DNA of 18,095 nt from Thermoplasmata archaeon (GCA_025457845.1 JALOTO010000036.1:1-18095), one strand, 5' to 3'. Positions 8,044-14,860 are shown, counted from the stretch's first letter. The notes: generated by a model not told the origin, from the sequence alone. Numbers and translations are program-made.

Positions 8044-8053
8044 GGCCTAGGCC
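8044..8053. repeat. 10-bp perfect palindrome between TATA and start of nadX
   Basis: GGCCTAGGCC is a perfect palindrome located between the TATA element and the nadX start codon, where a bound repressor could block transcription initiation. Its short length and the GC-rich background make chance occurrence plausible. Confidence 0.3.
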
Positions 8054-8058
8054 CTTCC

Positions 8059-8865
8059 GTGAACATCTGCGTCATCGGATGTGGAGCGATCGGGACCACC
8101 TTGGCCAAGGCTGTCGAGGAGATGCAGCACATAGACATAGTGTACCTCACCGACCGGTCGAAGGAATGCGCTACCAGGCTGCAGGAGAAGACCACGAAGG
8201 TCAGGTACGTGGCCGACATCGTCCCGATACTCGGAGACATCAAACTGGTCGCCGAGGCAGCCAGCCAGGATGCGGCGAGATACTACGCGCCCCTCGCCCT
8301 CTCTGCGGGTGTTGACGTCCTCATCATGAGCGTCGGCGTCTTCCAGGACGAGGAGTTCCAGAACGACGCGTTCAGGCTCGCCAAGAGGAAGGGGGCGAAG
8401 ATCTACCTGCCCAGCGGCGCGATAGGTGGCATCGATGCGCTCTCCGCGGCCAGCCTCGAGGAGCTGAGCGAGGTGACACTCACCACGACCAAGCCGCCAT
8501 CCGCTTTCGCCCCGACACCATATCTGGAATCGAAGGGGATTGTCCCGTCCGAGATCCGGACAAGGACGGAGCTGTTCTCCGGCCCGGCCAGGGACGCCGT
8601 CAAGCACTTCCCCCAGAACATCAACGTGGCCGCCACCATCTCTCTGTCAGGGATAGGGTTCGAGAGGACGCTCATCAGGATAGTCTGCGACCCACAGGTG
8701 AAGACGAACGAGCACCACCTGCAGGCGAAGGGGAAGTTCGGCGAACTGGACGTCGTGACGAGGAACCTTCCCTCTCCGAAGAACCCGAAGACCAGCTATC
8801 TAGCCGCGCTCTCCGCGATATCGGCCATCAAAAAGATCACGGGCAGCATGTGGGTCGGGGTGTAG
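8059..8865 (+). CDS. nadX: L-aspartate dehydrogenase (NAD biosynthesis)
   Basis: Oxidises L-aspartate to iminoaspartate with NAD(P)+, which feeds quinolinate synthase NadA in de novo NAD synthesis; archaea and Thermotoga use it in place of NadB. The 268-residue product shows the Rossmann loop GCGAIG (7-12) at the very N-terminus. It also has YLPSGAIGGIDAL, TTTKPPSAFAPTP, FPQNINVAATISLSGIG and the C-terminal NEHHLQAKGKFGELDVVTRN with the conserved His pair (219-220), all family signatures. Length matches characterised members. The start is GTG at 8059: upstream TATA spacing fits a leaderless message, and the Rossmann strand begins at once. nadA/nadC are not in the window. Confidence 0.93.
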   Translation: MNICVIGCGAIGTTLAKAVEEMQHIDIVYLTDRSKECATRLQEKTTKVRYVADIVPILGDIKLVAEAASQDAARYYAPLALSAGVDVLIMSVGVFQDEEFQNDAFRLAKRKGAKIYLPSGAIGGIDALSAASLEELSEVTLTTTKPPSAFAPTPYLESKGIVPSEIRTRTELFSGPARDAVKHFPQNINVAATISLSGIGFERTLIRIVCDPQVKTNEHHLQAKGKFGELDVVTRNLPSPKNPKTSYLAALSAISAIKKITGSMWVGV

Positions 8866-8876
8866 TCGCACCACTT

Positions 8877-8884
8877 CTTTATAC
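8877..8884 (+). promoter_or_regulatory. TATA box of the M24 peptidase gene
   Basis: CTTTATAC lies 12 nt after the nadX stop. The expected transcription start is near 8906, giving a leader of only about 8 nt before the TTG at 8914. It suggests the peptidase is transcribed separately from nadX. Confidence 0.55.
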
Positions 8885-8913
8885 GGTGCGGAGGATTACC
8901 TGGCAGTGATCAC

Positions 8914-9999
8914 TTGGCTACCAAGGAGAAGTGGATTTTCTCTCAGCTTGACAAGGACGTCGACGCGATCGTCCTGATGAACGGGGTCGAGCCCAACGTC
9001 GACGGGGCGTTCTTCTATGCCACCGGCATTCCGAACGGGATATTCGAGTACTGCGCAGCCATAGTCGAACCGAGAAGCCTCGAGGTCCTCACCTCATCCC
9101 TGGAGGAGACGAGTGCCAGGGAGGGGAAGGTCAAGGCCACCGTGTTCGAGAACGACAAGCAGATGGAGGAGCTCATGGGCAAGAGGCTCAAGGGCTGCAA
9201 GAGGGTCGGGATCAACGCGTCGAACCTGACCGTCGTCAACTACAGGACCATCAAGCGCGCCGCCAAAGGTGCCCGAATAGTGGACATCACAAAGGACCTC
9301 GACAAGGCGAGGATGATCAAGCAGCCCGACGAGATCGAGCTCATCAAGAAGTCGTGTTCCATAGCGTCGAAGGCGGGCGAGGACATCCCCAGCTTCACCA
9401 AGGCCGGCCAGTTGGAGACCGGAGCGGCTGCGGAGCTCAATTTCCGGATGATGGAGCTCGGCGCGAGTGCGCAGTCCTTCGTGACCGCGGTCTCCTTCGG
9501 GGTCAAGACCGCGGAGCCGCACTACCAGCCCCAGGGCAGGAGGCTCAAGCCCGGCCAGCTCGCCCTCTTCGACTACGGGGCGAGCTACACCAGATACGCC
9601 TCGGACATCACGAGGACATTCATCTGCGGAAGGCCTGACGCGAGACAGAAGGAGCTATACGACACCGTGCTCAGGGCGCAGCTAGCCGCCATCGACGCGA
9701 TACACGACGGCGCTCACGGGAAGACGGTCGACAAGGCTGCCAGGGACATAATCGACCGCAGCCGCTTCAAGGGCAGGTTCATCCATTCCACCGGGCATGG
9801 CCTCGGGATATCCGTCCATGACCCGGGGTCTATCTCCCCCAGGCGCGACATGGTCCTGCGCGAGGGAATGGTCCTGACCGTCGAGCCAGGAGCATACATC
9901 AGGGGCTACGGCGGAGTGCGGATAGAGGACGACATACTGGTCACCAAGAAGGGATGCAAGGTGCTGACCCCCCTTACGAAGGAGTTCCTCAGCGTCTAG
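8914..9999 (+). CDS. pepQ: M24-family aminopeptidase (Xaa-Pro dipeptidase type)
   Basis: A two-metal peptidase that releases N-terminal residues before proline from small peptides in the cytosol. The 361-residue product has an N-terminal creatinase-type domain (~1-130) and a pita-bread catalytic domain. The five metal ligands are visible: D220 in LFDYGASYT, D231 in SDITRTF, H295 in HSTGHGLGISVHD, E324 in LTVEPGAY and E338 in GVRIEDD. The start is TTG at 8914, giving MATKEKWIFSQLDKDVDAIVL; there is no in-frame ATG near the family N-terminus, and the promoter spacing agrees. The stop overlaps the convergent stop of the membrane-protein gene in a CTAG. Substrate range (dipeptidase or longer peptides) is not resolved by sequence. 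Confidence 0.92.
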   Translation: MATKEKWIFSQLDKDVDAIVLMNGVEPNVDGAFFYATGIPNGIFEYCAAIVEPRSLEVLTSSLEETSAREGKVKATVFENDKQMEELMGKRLKGCKRVGINASNLTVVNYRTIKRAAKGARIVDITKDLDKARMIKQPDEIELIKKSCSIASKAGEDIPSFTKAGQLETGAAAELNFRMMELGASAQSFVTAVSFGVKTAEPHYQPQGRRLKPGQLALFDYGASYTRYASDITRTFICGRPDARQKELYDTVLRAQLAAIDAIHDGAHGKTVDKAARDIIDRSRFKGRFIHSTGHGLGISVHDPGSISPRRDMVLREGMVLTVEPGAYIRGYGGVRIEDDILVTKKGCKVLTPLTKEFLSV

Positions 10000-10379
10000 A
10001 ACAGCCTGAGTATCCTCACGTCAAGCAGGGCATCCGAGACCGCGTCCACGGCGAATATCAGAATGGCTCCGACCAGGGATATCACGATCGCGGACATCCA
10101 CTCGTCGGTGACGGTCAGTTCCTCGACGAGGATGAACCTCACGACTACTATGAGGATCACGAACGCAAGGAGGACCCCGAGCTCGCCCATGTGAAGCGAG
10201 TCGGCCGCGCTGCTGAACAGCGGGATCGCCACGACCGCGATGAGCGCCACGACGAGTATCCTCAGGACAAGGCTGGGTGAGACCGTCCAGTCGCCTCCGA
10301 CGAGCGACCCGCTGATGTAGAAGATGACCGATACGAGCAGCAACGCGAAGAGCAGCATCAGGAGCTGTTCGAGACTCAC
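9996..10379 (-). CDS. Small four-helix membrane protein, unknown function
   Basis: I do not recognise a family. With the GTG start at 10379 the product is 127 residues, almost all in four predicted membrane segments: LEQLLMLLFALLLVSVIFYI, LVLRILVVALIAVVAIPLF, LGVLLAFVILIVVVRFIL and MSAIVISLVGAILIFAVDAV, joined by short loops. It ends in LLDVRILRLF. The start is uncertain: an ATG at 10415 would add twelve hydrophilic residues (MRNARDPRIGET) and a TTG at 10466 more. The TATA-like CCTTTTATTCCC at 10438-10427 predicts transcription from about 10407, downstream of that ATG, which favours the GTG. It is divergent from the deacetylase gene and convergent with the peptidase gene, overlapping its stop at CTAG. 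Confidence 0.7.
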   Translation of the reverse strand: MSLEQLLMLLFALLLVSVIFYISGSLVGGDWTVSPSLVLRILVVALIAVVAIPLFSSAADSLHMGELGVLLAFVILIVVVRFILVEELTVTDEWMSAIVISLVGAILIFAVDAVSDALLDVRILRLF

Positions 10380-10426
10380 CGTTTCACCGATCCGTGGATC
10401 ACGCGCATTCCGCATGACCGCTGACT

Positions 10427-10438
10427 GGGAATAAAAGG
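10427..10438 (-). promoter_or_regulatory. TATA box of the membrane-protein gene
   Basis: On the minus strand CCTTTTATTCCC is the only strong T/A-rich element upstream of this gene. Its centre (~10433) predicts a start site near 10407, which lies 3' of the ATG at 10415 and so argues for initiation at the GTG at 10379 with a short leader. Confidence 0.5.
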
Positions 10439-10467
10439 TTATGCCAGTGGGGCCAGGAATGGACAAT

Positions 10468-10476
10468 CCTTATCTA
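10468..10476 (+). promoter_or_regulatory. TATA-like element of the deacetylase gene
   Basis: CCTTATCTA is centred 18 nt before the ATG at 10490 but about 27 nt before the in-frame GTG at 10499. The second distance is the one seen for other leaderless genes in this window, so the GTG may be the true first codon. Confidence 0.45.
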
Positions 10477-10489
10477 CGGATAGCCATTT

Positions 10490-11506
10490 ATGGAAACCGT
10501 GGCCATCTTCTTCAACGAGGAATCGTACGGTCATGTCCAGGACCCGTTCCATCCTGAGTCACCAGAGAGGCTCAGGGGGATCGTCCACAAGCTCGGCGAG
10601 CACGGGTTGTGGAAGGATGTCCACGCCTCCAAGATGGGGAGGGCGGAGCACCTCAGGCTCGTGCATGACCAGGACTACATCGACTTCATCAAGACCTGCG
10701 GGGAGTGCAGCCTCACGATGGACACGCGGGTCCATCATGAGACCTACGAGCTCGCTGCCCTCTCGGCCGAATCGGCCATCGACGCCGTCCTCCACTCCAA
10801 GTCGACAGGGGAGCCGACCTTCGCACTGACCAGGCCGCCAGGACATCATGCGGGCCCAGGATACGGCATGGGGTTCTGCTACTTCAACAACATAGCGATC
10901 GCGGCCCAGCACCTGAGGAAGGAGGGGGACCGCAGGATAGCCATCGTGGACGCGGACGTCCATCACGGCAACGGGACCGAGCAGATTTTCGCTGCGGACC
11001 CCAACGTACTGTACATATCCACCCACCAGACCGGCATATTCCCAGGGACCGGGAGCCCGGACTTCGTCGGGAAGGCGGAGGGGCAGGGGTTCAACTTCAA
11101 CATGCCGTTCATCTCGGGGTGCGGGGACTCGACTTTCGACATAGCCTACTCCGACGTGGTGGCGCCCATAGTGGAGCAGTTCAAGCCCGACGCGATCCTC
11201 GTGAGCCTCGGCGTCGACAACCACTACAGGGACCCGCTCGCATCGCTGAGCCTCTCATCCGACGGCCATGTCCGCCAGGCAAGGTCCCTGATAGAGCTGT
11301 CGAAGATCTGCAAGGGCAGGATAACGTTCATGCTCGAAGGTGGATACGATGTGCCCGCCCTGTCCGAGGTGGTCGCAGGGGTGGTCGGCGCCATGTCCGG
11401 GGTGGAGGTCCCTCTGGAGTTCACCGACATCGTCGACAACAGCTGCCTGGGCAGGAGCGCCATCGAGAGGTGCAAGAGGAACGCGTCTGAGTACTGGGAC
11501 CTATGA
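10490..11506 (+). CDS. Histone deacetylase/AcuC-family zinc deacetylase
   Basis: Member of the arginase-like deacetylase superfamily that includes class I/II HDACs, bacterial AcuC and acetylpolyamine amidohydrolases. The 338-residue product keeps all core motifs: the HPESPERL N-terminal signature (21-28), RPPGHHAG with the catalytic His pair (119-120), VDADVHHGNGT with zinc ligands D156 and H158, STHQTGIFPGTG, LGVDNHYRDPL with zinc ligand D243, and LEGGYD with the transition-state Tyr286. Likely substrates are acetyl-lysine proteins (for example acetyl-CoA synthetase or Alba) or small acetylated amines; sequence does not choose between them. The start is the ATG at 10490 or the GTG at 10499 (codon 4), the latter fitting the TATA spacing. 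Its 3' end overlaps the convergent CBS gene by 6 bp (CTA/TGA). Confidence 0.93.
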   Translation: METVAIFFNEESYGHVQDPFHPESPERLRGIVHKLGEHGLWKDVHASKMGRAEHLRLVHDQDYIDFIKTCGECSLTMDTRVHHETYELAALSAESAIDAVLHSKSTGEPTFALTRPPGHHAGPGYGMGFCYFNNIAIAAQHLRKEGDRRIAIVDADVHHGNGTEQIFAADPNVLYISTHQTGIFPGTGSPDFVGKAEGQGFNFNMPFISGCGDSTFDIAYSDVVAPIVEQFKPDAILVSLGVDNHYRDPLASLSLSSDGHVRQARSLIELSKICKGRITFMLEGGYDVPALSEVVAGVVGAMSGVEVPLEFTDIVDNSCLGRSAIERCKRNASEYWDL

Positions 11507-12667
11507 CGGCCCGGACTTCCCCTTCTGATGGCTGACGCGCCTCTCGTGCCCCTTCTTGACGTTGTTCTCGAGTTGGTCGAGCAGCACGTCCGCGGTCTTG
11601 AAGAGGTCCCAGTCCACCGCGTGAGCGTAGTACATGTTGTGCTCGGTGGTCAGGCGCCCGCTGATGCTGTGCTTGGCCCTCATGCCCTCGTGGTTGTGGG
11701 TTGTCGCGTGGACCGAGAACACTCTCGGCGACTCTATGCGGTCGATCCTCTTCATCGCCTTGCCAATCATCTCGTAGAGCGTGTCGTAGACCTCTGGATC
11801 CTCGGCCTCTATGCCAGCCAGCTGGACGTAGACGCCCTCGCGGGGCTTGAGCCCGATGACCTGTTCCATGAGGTCCGCGTGGGAGACCACTCCGACGAGC
11901 TTGCCGTTGGGCTCCGTCACGAACAGCGTCGTGAGGCCCCTGTCGAGCATGATCGACACGGCCTTGCTGACCGTGTCGGCGGGCCGGATGGAGACGGGTG
12001 TGCGCGTCATGATGCTCCCGACCTTGACGTCCGCCGGGCCCCTGTCGGAACCCTTGATCTCGTTCGGGGGCTTCGAGCCCTTGTTGTTCCACATGACCTC
12101 CATGACCTCGGTCATCCCGACGGCGCCGACGAGGATGGCTGCGCCGTCGACCACGGGGAGGGTCTTCTCGTTCAGGCCCTTCATGAGGACCTGGGCCTTC
12201 CTGATGGTCTCGACCTCCGAGACGGTCTGGACCTGGGTGCTCATGAACGAGTCCACGGACCGGTCCTTCAGCGCGTCCACGGTGGGGAGCACGCGGACTA
12301 TGTCAGTGCGCGACAGGAACCCCACCATCTTGTGGTTCCTCACCACAGGGGCGCCCCTGACGCCGGCGGACATCAGCTCCTCTGCGGCCTTGGTCAGCTT
12401 CATGTCCTCCTCCAGCTTCGGGCAGGGCACCATGATGTGCTCGACCCTGGCGCTCAGAGGGACGTTCCTCCTCGAGAGGAACGAGGCGTAGCTGACGAGA
12501 CCGACGGGTTTCCCGTCCTCCAGGACGGGGATCTCCCTGATCTTGTTCTTCTTCATCTTAGAGATGATGTCCGATACGGTATCGGTCTTGGTGGCGGTCA
12601 ATGACGGGGGGCTCATGACGTCCTTCACGAGCATCTGGTCAATCTCCATGGCCTTCACATCAAACAC
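11501..12667 (-). CDS. Four-CBS-domain protein with C-terminal ribosome hibernation factor (HPF/RaiA)-like domain
   Basis: Product of 388 residues. Residues ~14-271 contain four CBS repeats (about 14-68, 75-131, 137-192, 214-271), each opening with the VKDVMS / VEHIMV / VDSFMS / VGSIMT pattern and closing with the GxVxxxD/S pattern; two Bateman modules normally bind adenine nucleotides. The C-terminal ~110 residues resemble the S30AE/HPF fold. They contain a first helix with a repeated acidic/basic pattern (YDTLYEMIGKAMKRIDRI), strand VFSVHATTHNH, strand AKHSISGRL, and the hallmark final helix VDWDLFKTADVLLDQLENNV followed by basic KKGHERR. HPF proteins stop ribosomes during starvation, so a nucleotide-controlled hibernation role is inferred, not shown. 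The start is GTG at 12667, 27 nt from a weak T-run TATA; an ATG at 12649 (codon 7) is an alternative. No neighbour supports the role. Confidence 0.8.
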   Translation of the reverse strand: MFDVKAMEIDQMLVKDVMSPPSLTATKTDTVSDIISKMKKNKIREIPVLEDGKPVGLVSYASFLSRRNVPLSARVEHIMVPCPKLEEDMKLTKAAEELMSAGVRGAPVVRNHKMVGFLSRTDIVRVLPTVDALKDRSVDSFMSTQVQTVSEVETIRKAQVLMKGLNEKTLPVVDGAAILVGAVGMTEVMEVMWNNKGSKPPNEIKGSDRGPADVKVGSIMTRTPVSIRPADTVSKAVSIMLDRGLTTLFVTEPNGKLVGVVSHADLMEQVIGLKPREGVYVQLAGIEAEDPEVYDTLYEMIGKAMKRIDRIESPRVFSVHATTHNHEGMRAKHSISGRLTTEHNMYYAHAVDWDLFKTADVLLDQLENNVKKGHERRVSHQKGKSGPS

Positions 12668-12690
12668 ATCCAGGTGGACTCTTAGCGCGG

Positions 12691-12698
12691 AAAAAACG
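12691..12698 (-). promoter_or_regulatory. Weak TATA-like T-run before the CBS-HPF gene
   Basis: On the minus strand GTTTTTTC is centred about 27 nt before the GTG at 12667. It is the best TATA candidate for this gene but lacks the usual A/T alternation, so promoter strength may be low or activator-dependent. Confidence 0.3.
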
Positions 12699-12706
12699 CT
12701 GCTTAG

Positions 12707-12723
12707 AGCATCAATCGGATGCT
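12707..12723. repeat. Inverted repeat upstream of the CBS-HPF promoter
   Basis: AGCATC and GATGCT flank a 5-nt spacer, forming a perfect 6-5-6 dyad just upstream of the weak TATA of the CBS-HPF gene, in the 195-nt gap shared with pgk. It has the form of a regulator binding site; an RNA hairpin is also possible if transcribed. Confidence 0.35.
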
Positions 12724-12725
12724 AT

Positions 12726-12764
12726 GGGACGACCTCGGCTAAATACTTTCTGGGACGGCGTCGG
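12726..12764 (+). repeat. Two direct repeats upstream of the pgk TATA box
   Basis: GGGACGACCTCGG (12726-12738) and GGGACGGCGTCGG (12752-12764) match at 11 of 13 positions and start 26 bp apart. The second copy ends about 22 bp before the pgk TATA box, where archaeal activators commonly bind. This gap otherwise holds only the dyad and the two promoters. Confidence 0.4.
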
Positions 12765-12785
12765 GGCATGATAGTTTCGTCAAGC

Positions 12786-12793
12786 ATTTATAT
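12786..12793 (+). promoter_or_regulatory. TATA box of pgk
   Basis: ATTTATAT(C) is the strongest TATA element in the gap and points to pgk. The predicted transcription start near 12816 leaves a leader of about 47 nt before the ATG at 12863, unlike the leaderless genes nearby. Confidence 0.55.
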
Positions 12794-12817
12794 CGAACGT
12801 CCAATCTGGTACACCAG

Positions 12818-12834
12818 GGCCGGGCAGCCCGGCC
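12818..12834 (+). other. Hairpin at the predicted 5' end of the pgk transcript
   Basis: GGCCGGG and CCCGGCC are perfectly complementary around a 3-nt loop, a 7-bp GC-only stem located at or immediately after the predicted pgk transcription start. It could stabilise the mRNA 5' end or act as a DNA operator. No riboswitch-like conserved core is visible. Confidence 0.35.
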
Positions 12835-12862
12835 GCAGGGCATCAGGCCTAAAGGGGTTGGG

Positions 12863-14194
12863 ATGTTGGAGAGCGGGTCTAGGGATTCTGCGCAGTCCGG
12901 CCGTGCCGGAGGCGCTTCGGACAGCTCCTCGGGGGACAGGAAGCACGAGCCGGGTTCCAGTCACGGAAAGGGGTTCGGCTTCCGCACGCTGGACGATTTC
13001 GACGTCAGGGGCAAGAGGGTCCTGCTGCGGGTCGACATCAACTCCCCAGTGGACGAGAAGACCTCGAAACTAGAGGACGGCTCGAAGATCAAGTCCTCGG
13101 TGCCCACCCTCAGGGAACTGCTCGACAGGGGGGCGAAGGTCGTCATCCTGGCGCACCAGGGACGGCCTGGCGACTACGATTTCATCTCGCTCAACGAGCA
13201 CGCGTCCTACCTCAGCCGTTTCGCCGGGAAGAAGGTCCGGTATGTGGACGACATCATCGGATCTAGGGCCCTCAAGGCCATCGACGGGCTCGGGGAGGGG
13301 GAGTGCATAATCATGAAGAACGTCAGGGAGCTCCCTGACGAGCAGCTGAAGAAGACCCCGGAGGAGCACTCCCACTCGGCGCTGGTGAAGACCCTCGCGC
13401 CCAAGTTCGACCTGTTCGTGAACGACGCATTCGCATCATCTCACAGGGCCCACGCGTCCCTGGTCGGCTTCACGCCCGTGATGCCGTCGGCAGCGGGCAG
13501 GCTTCTGGAGAAGGAGGTCAGGACCCTCTCCCAGGTGTTCAGGAACCCGGAGAGGCCGGCGACCTACATCTTCGGCGGGACGAAATTCGCGGACACCCTG
13601 ACGCCCATAGAGAAGCTCCTGAGCGGGGGACGGGCGGACAAGGTTCTGGTCGGGGGGCTGGCGGGCTACGCGTTCCTCTGGGCGCTGGGCAGGCCGATAG
13701 GCTCCAGGACCGAGGAGCGCGCCAGGAAGGACGTGACCGATGAGGACGTCTCTGCGGCCAAGAAACTCTACGAGAAGAACCGCGACCGGATCATCCTGCC
13801 CAGGGACGCTGCCGTCGAGGAGGACGGAAAGAGGAAGGAGTACGCGCTCGAGCACCTTCCTGCGGACGCCAGGATCATGGATATCGGTCAGCAGACCATC
13901 CAGGACTTCACCAAGGTCATATTCGGCTCGAAGACGGTCTTCCTCTCTGGACCGCCAGGCGTGTTCGAGAGGGAGGAATTCTGCGTCGGGACCAGGCTGG
14001 TCTACGAGGCGATGGTCTCCTCAGGGGCGTTCTGCGTCCTCGGTGGAGGGCACTCCAGTGCAGCGGCTAACAGGCTGGGGCTGCTCGAGAAGTTCTCGTA
14101 TGCCAGCACAGGAGGCGGCGCGCTCGAGAGGTTCATGCTCGGCAAGAGCATGCCAGTCATAGAGGCTCTGAGCGAGTCAGCGGGGAAGGCCTAG
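12863..14194 (+). CDS. pgk: Phosphoglycerate kinase (archaeal type) with an N-terminal extension
   Basis: Interconverts 1,3-bisphosphoglycerate plus ADP with 3-phosphoglycerate plus ATP in glycolysis/gluconeogenesis. Family homology starts at about residue 40 with RTLDDFDVRGKRVLLRVDIN, and continues with the substrate-site VILAHQGRPGD, FVNDAFASSHRAHASLVGF, FGGTKFADTL, the ADP-region KVLVGGLAGYAFLWALG, LSGPPGVFE and the C-terminal GGGHSSAAANRLG. The first ~38 residues are Ser/Gly-rich and charged (MLESGSRDSAQSGRAGG...), unlike usual archaeal enzymes of about 410 residues. No ATG, GTG or TTG occurs between codon 2 and the conserved core, so the extension is required unless initiation is non-canonical. 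The gene has its own TATA box, a hairpin-containing leader and upstream direct repeats, and converges on the gfcR-type regulator, with stops overlapping in CTAG. Confidence 0.95.
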   Translation: MLESGSRDSAQSGRAGGASDSSSGDRKHEPGSSHGKGFGFRTLDDFDVRGKRVLLRVDINSPVDEKTSKLEDGSKIKSSVPTLRELLDRGAKVVILAHQGRPGDYDFISLNEHASYLSRFAGKKVRYVDDIIGSRALKAIDGLGEGECIIMKNVRELPDEQLKKTPEEHSHSALVKTLAPKFDLFVNDAFASSHRAHASLVGFTPVMPSAAGRLLEKEVRTLSQVFRNPERPATYIFGGTKFADTLTPIEKLLSGGRADKVLVGGLAGYAFLWALGRPIGSRTEERARKDVTDEDVSAAKKLYEKNRDRIILPRDAAVEEDGKRKEYALEHLPADARIMDIGQQTIQDFTKVIFGSKTVFLSGPPGVFEREEFCVGTRLVYEAMVSSGAFCVLGGGHSSAAANRLGLLEKFSYASTGGGALERFMLGKSMPVIEALSESAGKA

Positions 14195-14829
14195 TCGTAA
14201 GGGAAGCCCTTCTTGCCGGCCCCGCCGAGGATCGTGCCACCGAGGGAGCGGGCGCGTATCAGCCCGCGGACCGGTATGCCGTCGACCTCGTTCATGCTGC
14301 TCTTGTTGACTATGACCATGACCAGCAGGGGCTTGCCCTTGGCCTCCTTGATGTCGGTGATCGCCGCCTTGATGGTGGCGCCAGTGCTCAGGACGTCGTC
14401 GACTATGACGATCTTCCTGCCGTCGGCTATCGAGGCGAAGTTCGAGCTGAACGCGCCCCCGGAGTCTGCGTCCGAGTGGGGCCTATAGACCGCCAGGTCG
14501 ACGCCGAGGACCTCGGAGAGCTTCGTCGCGAATGGCACCCCGTTTATGGAGACCCCGACCACCACATCGACCATGTGGTTCTTCTTGGCCATCTCCTCTA
14601 GGACTATGTCGGCCATGAGCTCGGCCATCAGCCCGACGCGGTATCCTGAGACGCCGACCGAGCGCCATCCGATCTTGACATCGGACGGTGGCAGGCCGCC
14701 GGCCCCGTACTCTATGAGGTAGTTCACGGTATCGATTGAAAGGTGCAACTCGTCTGCTATCTCGCGGACGCTCAGACCCTTCTTCCTCAGGACCTTCGCG
14801 TTGGCCGCCAGCTCCTTTACGTCCACCAT
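14191..14829 (-). CDS. gfcR: GfcR-type transcriptional regulator (HTH plus orotate phosphoribosyltransferase-like domain)
   Basis: Product of 212 residues. Residues ~5-42 form a helix-turn-helix (LRKKGLSVREIADELHLS, then IDTVNYLIEYG). Residues ~60-205 form a type I phosphoribosyltransferase fold with the PRPP loop IVIVDDVLSTGATI (140-153) and the preceding VVVGVSINGVPFATKLSEVL. True PyrE proteins lack the HTH. In Haloferax volcanii the orthologous family (GfcR, once called PyrE2-like) activates glycolytic genes, and here the gene sits tail-to-tail with pgk, so control of central carbon genes is a reasonable inference. The PRPP-binding loop suggests PRPP or a related sugar phosphate as effector. 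The ATG at 14829 follows GTGATAAG, and a TATA-like CTTAATATC lies 36 nt upstream. Confidence 0.87.
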   Translation of the reverse strand: MVDVKELAANAKVLRKKGLSVREIADELHLSIDTVNYLIEYGAGGLPPSDVKIGWRSVGVSGYRVGLMAELMADIVLEEMAKKNHMVDVVVGVSINGVPFATKLSEVLGVDLAVYRPHSDADSGGAFSSNFASIADGRKIVIVDDVLSTGATIKAAITDIKEAKGKPLLVMVIVNKSSMNEVDGIPVRGLIRARSLGGTILGGAGKKGFPYD

Positions 14830-14860
14830 CTTATCACGCTTCAGAAGAACTCACTGTTGA

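Noticed and set aside
7182..8315. Plus-strand open frame opposite tldD and running into nadX
   Set aside because: It crosses the tldD/nadX promoter and overlaps the well-supported nadX start in another frame.
11528..12604. Plus-strand open frame opposite the CBS gene
   Set aside because: Val/His/Asp-rich antisense shadow of the CBS-HPF frame; no recognisable domain.
12668..12862. Possible small RNA gene in the largest intergenic gap
   Set aside because: The gap is accounted for by two divergent promoters, a dyad, direct repeats and the pgk leader; no tRNA-like or other conserved RNA fold was recognised.
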